64,000 nucleotides of DNA from Terriglobia bacterium (lineage in GTDB: Bacteria; Acidobacteriota; Terriglobia; Bryobacterales; UBA6623): contig VXMF01000009.1 in assembly GCA_009841225.1 (NCBI GenBank), forward strand, positions 159,042-223,041, read 5' to 3'. Of this stretch, positions 10,093-19,223 are shown piece after piece. Below the pieces are notes generated by a model. It ran no database searches and was not told where the DNA came from. It was given only the letters and a program-made list of their open reading frames with translations. The number at the start of each line of letters is the position of its first letter. Within the stretch, counting starts at the first letter, position 1. A program made the translations under genes and the position numbers.

Positions 10093-10755
10093 CCGCGGCT
10101 CGCGGTATGGGAGCAGCCAAGATTCCAAGCTGGCAGGCAGGCCGACATCTCGCGCCAGCCGCCTGAGGCCCGGCAAGGTATCCACGTCATAGCCCTTCGC
10201 TCGCGTTTCCACGGCCTTGAGGCCAGCGCCTTGCATAGCCGCCAGGCACACGCTGCGTGTATCCGGGCGCGACCAAGCCACGCCTCGAAACATCGCCGCG
10301 GCAACGCGGGTCGCGCCGATGAGCGTAAAACCCCCGTCCTCCGAAGGTCCCAAGACCACATCGGCCGAATCGAGCGCGTCCGCAGCCTCGCCGAGCTGCG
10401 CCAATGGCAGCGTGGGCGCATCACTGCCCACGATCAGGGCCTTGCCGTACCCTTCGCCCAGCAACTCTTCCAAGCAGAGCCGCATGCGCTCGCCCAAGTC
10501 GCTGCCGCGCTGCAAACGAAAGCGACCGCCGTCGGCTTCAGCCTCGAATTCGGCCCACCGCACGTCGCAATAGAGGAAGGCCTCGTGGGCCGGCAAGTCG
10601 ACTAGGCGAGCCCACATCGCCAGGGTGCTGAGACGATGAAACTCCGCCGCGGCCTCGGGCGAAAGGTCCCGGGCGAGGCGGGTCTTGACCATGCCGGCCC
10701 GCGGTGCCTTGGCGAAGAGCGCGACTGCGATGGCCGGAGATGGGGGCATGCCCAT
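10087..10755 (-). CDS. DUF2064 (TIGR04282-type) glycosyltransferase-like protein
   Basis: 222-residue protein with a GT-A-like nucleotide fold: ALFAKAPRAGMVKTRLARDLS at the N-terminus, ALIVGSDAPTLPL in the middle (the DxP motif that replaces the usual DxD), and LGPSEDGGFTLIG. Members of this family are annotated as nucleotidyltransferase- or glycosyltransferase-like and often sit in sugar or arsenosugar loci. No arsenic genes are seen here. The neighbour manC suggests a sugar-nucleotide link, but that is inference. It is divergent from the response regulator with a gap of 63 bases. Confidence 0.85.
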   Translation of the reverse strand: MGMPPSPAIAVALFAKAPRAGMVKTRLARDLSPEAAAEFHRLSTLAMWARLVDLPAHEAFLYCDVRWAEFEAEADGGRFRLQRGSDLGERMRLCLEELLGEGYGKALIVGSDAPTLPLAQLGEAADALDSADVVLGPSEDGGFTLIGATRVAAAMFRGVAWSRPDTRSVCLAAMQGAGLKAVETRAKGYDVDTLPGLRRLARDVGLPASLESWLLPYREPRS

Positions 10756-10818
10756 CCAATGCTACACTCGCCCTAGGATCGATCGCCGATGTCGGCAGAT
10801 TCCCGCGCAGGCGGAAGC

Positions 10819-11583
10819 ATGACGGCCTTGCTCGTTGACGACGAGGCCTTGGCCCGCGAGGAACTGGGTTTCTTGCTGCAGTCGTTTCCCGAGATCGAGG
10901 TCGTCGGCGAGGCGGCGGATGGCCACAGGGCGATCGATCAAGTCGCCGACCTAGAGCCTGACATCGTCTTCCTTGACGTCCAAATGCCGGGCCGCAACGG
11001 GCTCGAAGTGGCACGCGAGCTGCTCGCGCGCGGGGGCAAGATCCCCTATATCGTGTTCGCCACGGCCTTTGATCAGTACGCCGTCGAGGCGTTCGACGTC
11101 AACGCCGCGGACTACCTGCTCAAACCCGTTGAGAAGGACCGCTTGGGTCGGGCGATTCGCCGGGCGCAACAACAGATCCTCTCCCCGGAACGCGAGTCCG
11201 AGCGCTTGGCCCGTCTCCTGGCGACGATTCGCAACCAGCCCGCGCCTCCGACCAAGGTCCTGATCCGGGGGGGCGACCGCATGATGCTGGTCGACGCTGC
11301 GGATGTGATCTTCGCCACTGTCGATTCCGGCGCGATTCGCATCGTGGCAACCGAATTGGACGGGCACAGCAACTACAAGACGCTCGACGAACTGCACGCG
11401 ACCCTGGAGGATCTGCGATTCTGGAGGCCCCACCGTTCATACATCGTCAACATCAACCGCATCAAAGAGGTACTGCCTTGGTTCAAGTCGAACTATCAGC
11501 TGCGCATGAGCGATCCGGACAGGACCGAAGTTCCCGTGAGCCGCGGCCAAACCAAGCGGCTGCGCGAACTGTTCAAGCTCTAG
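10819..11583 (+). CDS. LytTR-family response regulator
   Basis: 254-residue two-domain regulator. The receiver domain (residues 1-115) has the acidic pocket DDE at 8-10, phospho-acceptor D53 in FLDVQMPG and K102 in LLKPV. The LytTR DNA-binding domain (about 150-254) has FWRPHRSYIVNINRIKEVLPWF and a C-terminus VPVSRGQTKRLRELFKL. The ATG at 10819 has GGCGGAAG just upstream and puts the receiver strand at the N-terminus. An in-frame ATG at 10789 is the alternative. No LytS-type sensor kinase lies next to it, so its input is unknown. The downstream TonB receptor is the obvious candidate target. Confidence 0.9.
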   Translation: MTALLVDDEALAREELGFLLQSFPEIEVVGEAADGHRAIDQVADLEPDIVFLDVQMPGRNGLEVARELLARGGKIPYIVFATAFDQYAVEAFDVNAADYLLKPVEKDRLGRAIRRAQQQILSPERESERLARLLATIRNQPAPPTKVLIRGGDRMMLVDAADVIFATVDSGAIRIVATELDGHSNYKTLDELHATLEDLRFWRPHRSYIVNINRIKEVLPWFKSNYQLRMSDPDRTEVPVSRGQTKRLRELFKL

Positions 11584-11638
11584 GTTGGCGCAGGAGTGCG
11601 AGGCACAGCGGCGCCGGCCAAGCACAAGCCGATGACGT

Positions 11639-11654
11639 CCTATATCTGTATAGG
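11639..11654. promoter_or_regulatory. Inverted repeat abutting the receptor start codon
   Basis: CCTATA-TCTG-TATAGG, a perfect 6-bp inverted repeat with a 4-base loop ending exactly before the ATG at 11655. It could be an operator or an RNA hairpin masking the start. It occupies the place where a ribosome site would be, and no other good Shine-Dalgarno sequence is visible. Confidence 0.4.
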
Positions 11655-14600
11655 ATGTGCCGCCTTGCCTGCACAGTCGCGATAGCGTTCTTCGCGGCGT
11701 CACTGGTCACACTCCCGGCCCAGGTCGTGAGTGGCAGCATTTCCGGCACGGTCACAGGGCCGTCAGGCGGTCGCGTGCCGGCGGAAGTCGTCGCGGCGCA
11801 CGTCGAAACGGGCCGCCAGCACAGCTCGCCATCGACGCCGGACGGCACGTTCGTCTTCCCCTTACTGCCGCCTGGAACGTACGACCTCACGCCAAGCGCC
11901 AACGGGCTGTCCGCACCGGTCGCTCGGGTCGCGGTGCGGGTCGGCACCAGCGTGCAAGTGCGGCTCGAAATGGTGCTCGAAGCGCTCCAGACCAGCGTTG
12001 ACGTGGTGGACTCCACCCCGCTGATCGAGGCCGAGACCGCAGCACTGGGCACGGTGATCGAGCGCGGCAGGATGCGCAACCTGCCTCTCAACCAACGGGT
12101 GTTCCTGCCGCTGACGCTGCTGGCGGGTGGGGCTCACTCCAGTGCTCCGGGCTCCGAGCTCTCATCCCAGAACGACAGCGGCTTCCATGTGTCGGGCGGG
12201 CGCGAGACAGCCAACAACTTCCTGCTCGACGGCATCGACAACAACGACATCTATATCAACCGGATCGTCGTCAGCCCGCCTCTCGACAGCGTCCGCGAGT
12301 TCCGGCTCCATGCTTCCGGCTACAAGGCCGAGTTCGGTCGCAGCTCGGGTGGGCAGGTGAACGTTGTGAGCCGCTCGGGCACTCGTGAGCTGCACGGATC
12401 GGCCTACCACTATCTGCGCAACGAGACGCTAGACGAGCCGAACTACTTCGACCCGGAGGACGAGCCGAAGCCGACCTACCGGCGCGGGCAGTTTGGCGGC
12501 GCTCTGGGCGGACCGCTGCCTGGCGAGCGCACGTTCTTCTTCGCCGGCTTCGAGGGCACCCGCATCGACGATGCCGCGACGCGCACGGCGTCTGTGCCGA
12601 CCCCGGCACAACGCACCGGCGATTTCTCCGACCTTCCGGCGCCGGTGATAGACCCCTTCGCAGCAGCGCCGTTCCCCGACAACCGCGTTCCCCTGGACAG
12701 GCAGGATCCGGCCGGCGCGGGCGCGTCGCGCTACTGGCCCGACCCCAACCGGCGGGATCCCGTGCAAAACTTCGTTTCGACGCCGGACGGGGACGTCCTC
12801 GTGAATCAATTCACGGGGCGCCTGGACCACGATCCGGCCGCCGAGAGCCGCGTCTTCGCGCGCTTCAACTCCGGCCACTTGCGCTCCTTCAGCCCATTCG
12901 CGGACTCGGACGTGCCGGGCTTTGGGAGCTTTACTCTCGACCGAGGCCAGCACTTGGCCGCAGCCTATTCACAGGCGTTCTCGGCGCTGACCCTGCTAGA
13001 GATCCGGGCGGGGTTCAACCGCCTGCGCCGCGCGGTCACGCACCAGAACGCGGGCCGCGACATTTCCAGCGAGCTGGGCATCAAGGGCTTGACAACCGAT
13101 CCCCGCTTCGTGGGATTTCCCAGTATCAACGTGGGCGGCTACGCCAGCCTGTCGGATGACACCGCACTCCCTATCGTGCGCACAAGCACCACGAGGCACG
13201 TCGCTGCCAATCTCACGCGCGCAACGTCAAGGCACCGGCTCAAGTGGGGTGGCGAACTGCGCAGCGTCAGCATTGACGGCACTCAAGGCCTGTTCGGGCG
13301 CGGCCAGTTCAATTTCTTGGGCGTGATTTCGCAACACCCCGTGTCGGACCTGCTGCTCGGCTTTCCCACGTACAGCATCCAGACCGTCGTTGACAACGAC
13401 TTCCGCCAGCGCGCGCAATTCTGGAGCGTGTTTGGCCAGGACGACTGGACGCTGGCCCCGGAACTGACGCTAAGCGTCGGGCTGCGCTACGAATACAATG
13501 CGCCCGTTCACGACGCCGATGACCGCTTCTCACAGTTCGACCTCAGCACGCTCCAACTCGTCGACGCGGCCACGTCGCCATTGGGCAGGGCCGGCTACGC
13601 CGCGGACCGCAACAATTTCGCGCCACGCATCGGACTTGCTTGGAATCCCCGCGACTCGCTAGTGCTGAGGGCCGCCTACGGCCTCTACTACGACGTGACC
13701 ATGCTGGAAGCCAATTCCGGCCTGTACTTCAATCCCCCGTACTTTGACCTAAGGCTGTTCTTCCCGTCGCAAGTCTCTCTGCCGCGATTGTCGGACCCGT
13801 TCTCCGGGCCGGGCTTCGCCCCTCCGGCATCCGTCAACACCCTGCAGCCTGACTACCGTACGGGCTACGCCCAGCACTGGCACCTCGGGCTCGAGCGCGC
13901 GCTGCCCGCCAAGCTGGTGGCGCGGGTAGCCTACGTCGGCTCGAAAGCGGCCAAGCTCTTGCGGCGACGCAACCTGAACCAGCCCCCGCCGGGCGAGGGC
14001 GAGGTCGACTCGCGGCGCCCGACCCCCGGCTTCGCCAACATCGTCCTGTTCGAGTCCGGCGCGGCCTCGAGCTACCACTCCGGCGTGGCCACCCTAGAAC
14101 GGCGCTTCGGCCAGCTTGTCGGCTTTCGCGCGGCCTATACTTGGGCCAAGTCCATCGACGATGTTTCGGCGTTCCTGAGTTCTTCAGGGGACCAATCGTT
14201 TCCGCAGAACAGCCACGACTTCCGGGCCGAGAAGGGGCTTTCCAATTTCGACCAGCGCCACCGATTGGCGCTGTCCCTGCAACTGGCGTCACCGCTCCGG
14301 CACCGGCTGCTCGGTGGCTGGCGCGCCTACGCCATCGCCACAGCCGGAAGCGGCCGCCCGCTGACTCCGCAGCTGGCCATTGACAACTCCAATACCGGCA
14401 ACACCGGCGGCATCTTCGGCACCGATCGACCCGACCTGACCGGCGATCTCTCGACCGGTCTTCGCGGTTCGGGCCAGTTCTTCGACGCGGCGGCCTTCGC
14501 CGTGCCTGCGCCGCTCAGGTTCGGAAACGCCGGGCGCAACATCCTGGCCGGTCCGGGCTTCGGCTCCCTGGACGTGGCAGTCGTGCGATCCCTGCGGCTG

Positions 14601-14762
14601 TCCGAGCAAGGCACGGTCGAACTGCGCCTGGAGGCCTTCAACGTTGCGAACCGCGCCAACTTCGACCTGCCGGAGCGGACGTTCGGCCAACCCACTTTCG
14701 GGCGGTCGCTGTCAGCGGGGCAGGCGCGGCAGCTGCAGCTGGGACTGCGATTTTCATTTTGA
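11655..14762 (+). CDS. TonB-dependent receptor with carboxypeptidase-regulatory-like domain (Oar-like)
   Basis: 1035-residue outer-membrane receptor. It has a signal peptide (MCRLACTVAIAFFAASLVTLPAQ), a carboxypeptidase-D-regulatory-like beta-sandwich (SGSISGTVTGPSG ... PDGTFVFPLLPPGTYDL), and a plug domain with RNLPLNQRVF and FLLDGIDNNDIYI. The long barrel ends LQLGLRFSF with the terminal aromatic residue used for outer-membrane insertion. It belongs to the same broad family as the receptors at 41986 and 45999 but is clearly diverged from that pair. Substrate is unknown. It stands between a LytTR regulator and a type IV pilus-like operon. The start is taken at the signal peptide, although the ribosome site is replaced by an inverted repeat. 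Confidence 0.9.
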   Translation: MCRLACTVAIAFFAASLVTLPAQVVSGSISGTVTGPSGGRVPAEVVAAHVETGRQHSSPSTPDGTFVFPLLPPGTYDLTPSANGLSAPVARVAVRVGTSVQVRLEMVLEALQTSVDVVDSTPLIEAETAALGTVIERGRMRNLPLNQRVFLPLTLLAGGAHSSAPGSELSSQNDSGFHVSGGRETANNFLLDGIDNNDIYINRIVVSPPLDSVREFRLHASGYKAEFGRSSGGQVNVVSRSGTRELHGSAYHYLRNETLDEPNYFDPEDEPKPTYRRGQFGGALGGPLPGERTFFFAGFEGTRIDDAATRTASVPTPAQRTGDFSDLPAPVIDPFAAAPFPDNRVPLDRQDPAGAGASRYWPDPNRRDPVQNFVSTPDGDVLVNQFTGRLDHDPAAESRVFARFNSGHLRSFSPFADSDVPGFGSFTLDRGQHLAAAYSQAFSALTLLEIRAGFNRLRRAVTHQNAGRDISSELGIKGLTTDPRFVGFPSINVGGYASLSDDTALPIVRTSTTRHVAANLTRATSRHRLKWGGELRSVSIDGTQGLFGRGQFNFLGVISQHPVSDLLLGFPTYSIQTVVDNDFRQRAQFWSVFGQDDWTLAPELTLSVGLRYEYNAPVHDADDRFSQFDLSTLQLVDAATSPLGRAGYAADRNNFAPRIGLAWNPRDSLVLRAAYGLYYDVTMLEANSGLYFNPPYFDLRLFFPSQVSLPRLSDPFSGPGFAPPASVNTLQPDYRTGYAQHWHLGLERALPAKLVARVAYVGSKAAKLLRRRNLNQPPPGEGEVDSRRPTPGFANIVLFESGAASSYHSGVATLERRFGQLVGFRAAYTWAKSIDDVSAFLSSSGDQSFPQNSHDFRAEKGLSNFDQRHRLALSLQLASPLRHRLLGGWRAYAIATAGSGRPLTPQLAIDNSNTGNTGGIFGTDRPDLTGDLSTGLRGSGQFFDAAAFAVPAPLRFGNAGRNILAGPGFGSLDVAVVRSLRLSEQGTVELRLEAFNVANRANFDLPERTFGQPTFGRSLSAGQARQLQLGLRFSF

Positions 14763-14814
14763 TGCGCTGCACGCCAAGGGTCGACCCAGCGTCCTAGCCT
14801 CTAGGGCCGGCGCG

Positions 14815-16017
14815 ATGCCTGAGTTCACGGTCAGCTACACGGACCAGCAGGGCGGGGTCCACGAGGACGTCGCGGCCGCCTCCTCCGCCCAAGCAGCCCG
14901 CCGGCAATTCACCTCGCGCGGCCTGCTAGTGCGTTCGGTGCGCACGCGAGGCGAGATCCAGACGTCCCGGCCCAGCGGTAGTCGCGCGCGTCTCGACCTG
15001 CAGCAGTTCGTGGTGTTCAACGCGCAATTCCTCGCGATGATTCGAGCGGGCATGCCCATCCCGCAGTCTCTGGAGCTACTGGCGGGGAACATCCGCAACA
15101 AGGCCCTGGCCGCGCACATTGCCGCCGTCCGCAACGATGTCAGAGTCGGCGTGCCGCTCTCGGACGCGTTTGCCAAGCGCGAGGCATTCCCGCCCATCTA
15201 TGTCACGTCGCTGCTCGCCGGCGAGCGCTCCGGAGCGCTCGATTCAGTGCTCGAGCGCTACGTGGAGTACCAAAAGCTCGCGCTGGCGGTTCGCAAGAAG
15301 ATCCTCGTGTCGCTGATCTATCCAACGGTGCTGATCGCGTTGGTGCTCACGCTGGTGGTGTTTCTGGTGACCTACGTGGTGCCGGAGTTCGCGCAACTCT
15401 ACGAAACCATGGACGCAAACCTGCCCGTGTCGACACAATTGCTGGTCGCTTTCGGCGGTGCCGCGCGCGACAACGCTCTCCTGCTCGTCGCGGCCGTGGC
15501 GGCCGTGGCCGCTGGGGGAGTCTGGACTCTGCGCCGGGAGGGCGCGCGGGCCGGTCTCGAGCGCCTGCTGTTGCGCGCACCAATGGTCGGCCAGCTCTGG
15601 ATTCGCTACCAAGTGGCCCAGCTGGCGCGACTGTTGGGCACGCTCCTTACCGGAGGCGTGCCGCTGTTACACGCCCTCGAGACCGCGAGCGAATCGCTCG
15701 GCTCGGGGTTGCTGCGGGAAAGGCTGGGCGTGGTCCGGGAGAGAGTCCGCGAGGGGCAGACCTTGGCAGCCAGCATGCTGCAAGCCGACCTGTTTCCGAC
15801 CCTGGCGGTCGAGATGGTGCGTGTAGGGGAGTCGACGGGCGCGCTGCCACAGATGCTGACATCGGTCGCAGAGTTCTTCGACGACGAGGTCCAGACCAAG
15901 ACCGCCGCGCTCCTGAACCTAATCGAGCCGGCCATCATGATCTTCATGGGGATCTTTGTCGCTTTCGTGCTGATCTCCTTGTACCTGCCGATCTTCAGCC
16001 TTGCGGAGCAGTTCTGA
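14815..16017 (+). CDS. Type II secretion / type IV pilus inner-membrane platform protein (GspF/PilC family)
   Basis: 400-residue polytopic protein that anchors the assembly ATPase and pseudopilin machinery. Two repeated GspF domains are visible: the first with FNAQFLAMIRAGMPIPQSLELLA and SDAFAKREAFPPIYVTSLLAGERSG, the second with LARLLGTLLTGGVPLLHALETA and EMVRVGESTGALPQML. Membrane segments are near 175-200 (LIYPTVLIALVLTLVVFLVTYVVP), 225-240 and the C-terminus (IMIFMGIFVAFVLISLYLPIF). The ATG at 14815 is 52 bases after the receptor stop. It opens the pilus-like gene run. Confidence 0.92.
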   Translation: MPEFTVSYTDQQGGVHEDVAAASSAQAARRQFTSRGLLVRSVRTRGEIQTSRPSGSRARLDLQQFVVFNAQFLAMIRAGMPIPQSLELLAGNIRNKALAAHIAAVRNDVRVGVPLSDAFAKREAFPPIYVTSLLAGERSGALDSVLERYVEYQKLALAVRKKILVSLIYPTVLIALVLTLVVFLVTYVVPEFAQLYETMDANLPVSTQLLVAFGGAARDNALLLVAAVAAVAAGGVWTLRREGARAGLERLLLRAPMVGQLWIRYQVAQLARLLGTLLTGGVPLLHALETASESLGSGLLRERLGVVRERVREGQTLAASMLQADLFPTLAVEMVRVGESTGALPQMLTSVAEFFDDEVQTKTAALLNLIEPAIMIFMGIFVAFVLISLYLPIFSLAEQF

Positions 16018-16103
16018 AGGCCGGCCGCCCCAACGGGCGGCTGCACGCTGCCTCGGACTTGTGCGTCTAGATCTATTGCACGGCGCGATCCCAGCGCCCG
16101 TCT

Positions 16104-17720
16104 ATGTCCACGCCCGAGGAAGCGACTGAAACCAGGTTCGAGGCGGCCGAGCATGACGCTCGCCAGCTGGCGCAGCGCTACCGCTATCCGTTCGTCGATC
16201 TCACATCGGTCCACATCGATAGCGACCTGTTCCGCTCGATTCCGGTCGATCTGATGTTCCGGCACAACTTCGTGCCGATAACAGAGCGGAACGGCTCGCT
16301 AGAAATCGCCATCGCAGATCCAAGACGACTGCCCGAACTCGACGAGATCGCCTCCCTGCTCGGCAAGAAGCTGCGGATCGCCATCGCCACCTTGCCCCAG
16401 ATCAACGAGCTGCTGGACAAGACTGAGCAATCTCAGAGAGTGCTGGAAGAGGTCACCGAGGAGTTCACCCTGGACGTGAGCGCGGGTGAGGATCCGGACG
16501 AGACGCTGTCGATCGACAAGCTGACCCGGGCCAGCGGTATCGCACCGGTCATCAAGCTGATCGACACCACCGTGTTCAACGCTCTGGAGCGGCGGGCCAG
16601 CGACATCCACATCGAGACCCGCAACGCCGACGTAGCGATCAAGTACCGCATCGATGGCGTGTTGCACTACGCCATGTCGCCGATCGCCAAGGACTGGCAC
16701 GAAACGATCCTGTCGCGCATCAAGGTGATGAGCGAACTCGACATCGCCGAGCGGCGCGTGCCTCAAGACGGCCGCTTCCGGGTGCGCTACAAGGGGCGGC
16801 AAATCGACTTCCGGGTGTCCATCATGCCCACTGTCTTCGGCGAGGACGCTGTGCTGCGCATCTTGGACAAGCAGTCCATGAGCGAGAAGTTCAAGAAGCT
16901 GTCCTTGGACGTGGTCGGATTCAGCGCGGAGGACCAGCAGCGCTTCGGGCGCTACATCCGAGAGCCATACGGGATGGTTCTGGTGACCGGCCCGACTGGC
17001 TCGGGCAAGACGACCACGCTCTATGCAGCGCTGAGCGAGATCCAGAGCGACGAAGACAAGATCGTCACCATCGAAGACCCGGTCGAGTACCAATTGCACG
17101 GGATCACGCAGATTCCCATCAACGAAAAGAAGGGGCTGACATTCGCGCGCGGCCTCCGCTCGATCCTGCGCCACGATCCAGACAAGATCATGGTCGGCGA
17201 GATCCGCGACCCCGAGACAGCCCAGATCGCCATCCAATCGGCCCTCACCGGCCACTTGGTGTTCACGACCGTACACGCCAACAACGTGGTAGACGTGCTG
17301 GGGAGGTTCCTGAACATGGGCGTGGAAGCCTATAACTTCGTCTCCGCACTGAATTGCATACTGGCCCAGCGCCTCGTGCGCTTGATTTGCCCCCACTGCC
17401 ACGTGACGCGGCGGTATTCCCGCGAGCGGCTGGCGGCCTCGCGGCTGCCCCTGGAGGAATGGGAGGGCTTCGAATTTACCGAGGGCGAGGGCTGCATCGA
17501 ATGCTCGGGAACGGGATTCAGAGGCCGATCCGCGATCCACGAGCTACTCGACATGTCCGACAACATCCGCGAGCTGATTCTGGCCAAGCGACCAAGTTCC
17601 GAAATTGCCCGCGCTGCGCGGGCAGAGGGCATGCAGACGCTCCGGGAGTCCGCTGTCGAGCGAGTCCGCGCGGGCCTGACCACGTTGCGCGAGATCGACA
17701 AGGTCACTTTCATCGATTGA
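16104..17720 (+). CDS. GspE/PilB family assembly ATPase
   Basis: 538-residue hexameric ATPase powering pilin or pseudopilin assembly. An N-terminal GspE-N-like domain precedes the motor domain. Motifs are Walker A GPTGSGKTTTL near residue 296, the Asp box TIEDPVEYQLHGITQ, the Walker B region LRHDPDKIMVGEIRDPETA, the His box TVHANN, and the zinc-binding CPHC ... CIEC pairs typical of GspE and PilB. The PilM/N/O-like genes follow almost without gap. Whether the machine is a pilus or a secretion system cannot be settled from this protein alone. Confidence 0.95.
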   Translation: MSTPEEATETRFEAAEHDARQLAQRYRYPFVDLTSVHIDSDLFRSIPVDLMFRHNFVPITERNGSLEIAIADPRRLPELDEIASLLGKKLRIAIATLPQINELLDKTEQSQRVLEEVTEEFTLDVSAGEDPDETLSIDKLTRASGIAPVIKLIDTTVFNALERRASDIHIETRNADVAIKYRIDGVLHYAMSPIAKDWHETILSRIKVMSELDIAERRVPQDGRFRVRYKGRQIDFRVSIMPTVFGEDAVLRILDKQSMSEKFKKLSLDVVGFSAEDQQRFGRYIREPYGMVLVTGPTGSGKTTTLYAALSEIQSDEDKIVTIEDPVEYQLHGITQIPINEKKGLTFARGLRSILRHDPDKIMVGEIRDPETAQIAIQSALTGHLVFTTVHANNVVDVLGRFLNMGVEAYNFVSALNCILAQRLVRLICPHCHVTRRYSRERLAASRLPLEEWEGFEFTEGEGCIECSGTGFRGRSAIHELLDMSDNIRELILAKRPSSEIARAARAEGMQTLRESAVERVRAGLTTLREIDKVTFID

Positions 17721-17728
17721 TCGTGGGA

Positions 17729-18616
17729 ATGCTGCTCCAAGCCCTCAACCGGGTGTGGCCGGACCCCCAGCCGGCGTTGGTTTTCGAACTCGGCGGAGGC
17801 GTGCTCATGGGGGTGCGCCGGGCAGGTTCGGCCGTGCTCGCCCGCGCCGAAAGCGAACTGCCGGAAACCGATCCGGCGAGCGCCGAGCCCCAGCCGCCGG
17901 ACGGACTGCAAGACGCGATCCAGGCGGTGCTCGGCGAGCTACAACCCGTCCCTAGCCCGCATGCGGCAGTGCTGCTTCCGGACGAGGCGGTCCGGCTGGC
18001 TCTGTTCGAGTTCGACAGCCTGCCGCGCAGGGCCCAGGACCTGCGCAACGCGGTTGAAGAACGCTTTCGCAACAGCCTGCCCTTCGACTCGCGCCTAGCC
18101 CGCATCACCTTCCGGGCGCAACATGGCGGTGAGCGGCCGTCGGTATTCGCCGCGGCGGTAGCCACCGAATATGTGCTGCGCTGCGAAAGCGCGTTTGAGG
18201 CCGCAGGGCTGTGTCCTGGATTCGTAGGTTCGTCGTGCGCCGCCGCCCTCAATCTGGTCGACGACGACGCCATGGCAGTGCTGCTCAAGCATAGCGACCA
18301 AGCGATGACGATCACGGCGGTTGACGGCGGCACTGTGCGACTGCTGCGGCGCATCGCACTACCGAACCTCCACGGCGCAGATGCAGCCACCGGCGTGCGG
18401 GAAGTCTTGGCCGATGTCTTCCCCACCCTCGTCTATATCGAGGAGAATCTCGGGCGCGCTGTGGAGCACCTCCTGGTTGCTGGCTTCGGCGAGATACAGG
18501 CGGCGCTCGTGGAGGCGCTACCCGGAGAATCGGGATCTCCGGCGAGGCCCCTATTGGAGCCCCGGTTTGCCAGCGCAAGCTGCGGCGCGGGCCTGATGGG
18601 GTACGTGCATGGCTGA
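17729..18616 (+). CDS. PilM/GspL-like cytoplasmic scaffold protein
   Basis: 295-residue protein in the PilM position of the operon. It looks like a divergent actin-like (ASKHA) fold: LVFELGGGVLMGVRRAG at the N-terminus, AAVLLPDEAVRLALFEFDSLPRR, RNAVEERFRNSLPFD (a PilM hallmark pattern), and GSSCAAALNLVDDD. PilM binds the cytoplasmic tail of PilN in type IV pilus alignment complexes. The ATG at 17729 is used. A GTG six bases earlier is equally possible. The stop overlaps the pilN-like start by eight bases. The family call relies on order and pattern, with moderate direct similarity. Confidence 0.78.
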   Translation: MLLQALNRVWPDPQPALVFELGGGVLMGVRRAGSAVLARAESELPETDPASAEPQPPDGLQDAIQAVLGELQPVPSPHAAVLLPDEAVRLALFEFDSLPRRAQDLRNAVEERFRNSLPFDSRLARITFRAQHGGERPSVFAAAVATEYVLRCESAFEAAGLCPGFVGSSCAAALNLVDDDAMAVLLKHSDQAMTITAVDGGTVRLLRRIALPNLHGADAATGVREVLADVFPTLVYIEENLGRAVEHLLVAGFGEIQAALVEALPGESGSPARPLLEPRFASASCGAGLMGYVHG

Positions 18617-19223
18617 TCGAGCGGTCCGCACGGCGTGGGCGATGCGCATCCAGAGTCCGGCGGCGGGGCTGAACCTAGCCACGCATCCGGCAGGCGGATA
18701 CCGGGCCTTCTTCGCGCTAGCGTGCGCCGCGGCACTGGCCCTGCTAGTCGTGACTGCGTGGCTGGTGGTCGGATTCCTGCGCATCGAGGGCACACCGGAG
18801 CAACTGCTCGGTCGGCAACAAGACTTGCTAGCGGAGCAGCGCCGCTTGGACACTCTGGCCGCGGCCGCATCGCGGCAGCTGCGAAGCGAGAGCACCAGCG
18901 AGACCCTCGAGCGCACAGCATTTTTCAACGGGCTGCTGGTGCGCAAGAGCGTATCTTGGACCCGCACGTTCCTAGATCTGGAGGTCGTCCTGCCTCCCAA
19001 CGTCAGGATGCTCACGATCAAGCCGGAGGTGGCCCGAGGAGACACGATCCGCCTCGACATGACGCTCGGCGCCAAGGCACCGGCGGACTTTATCGGCTTC
19101 CTGAAGACGCTTGAGGAATCCGACCTCTTCCGAGCTCCGGCGCTGCGCGGGAGCGTGCCGCCCAGCGATGGCGATCCTACCTTCCGCTACCAGCTCACGG
19201 TGGAGTATGACCAGCAACTCTGA
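18609..19223 (+). CDS. PilN-like inner-membrane alignment protein
   Basis: 204-residue bitopic protein. A short cytoplasmic N-terminus contains GLNLATHPAGGYRAFFAL, close to the PilN motif (INLLP-type) that binds PilM. One membrane span (ALACAAALALLVVTAWLVVGFL) leads to a periplasmic coiled-coil (QQDLLAEQRRLDTLAAAASRQ) and a small ferredoxin-like fold ending FRYQLTVEYDQQL. It overlaps the genes on both sides (8 and 17 bases), so translation is coupled. Confidence 0.8.
   Translation: MADRAVRTAWAMRIQSPAAGLNLATHPAGGYRAFFALACAAALALLVVTAWLVVGFLRIEGTPEQLLGRQQDLLAEQRRLDTLAAAASRQLRSESTSETLERTAFFNGLLVRKSVSWTRTFLDLEVVLPPNVRMLTIKPEVARGDTIRLDMTLGAKAPADFIGFLKTLEESDLFRAPALRGSVPPSDGDPTFRYQLTVEYDQQL

Noticed and set aside
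16299..17540. 413-codon minus-strand open frame over the PilB-like ATPase
   Set aside because: Antisense shadow of a strongly recognised gene.
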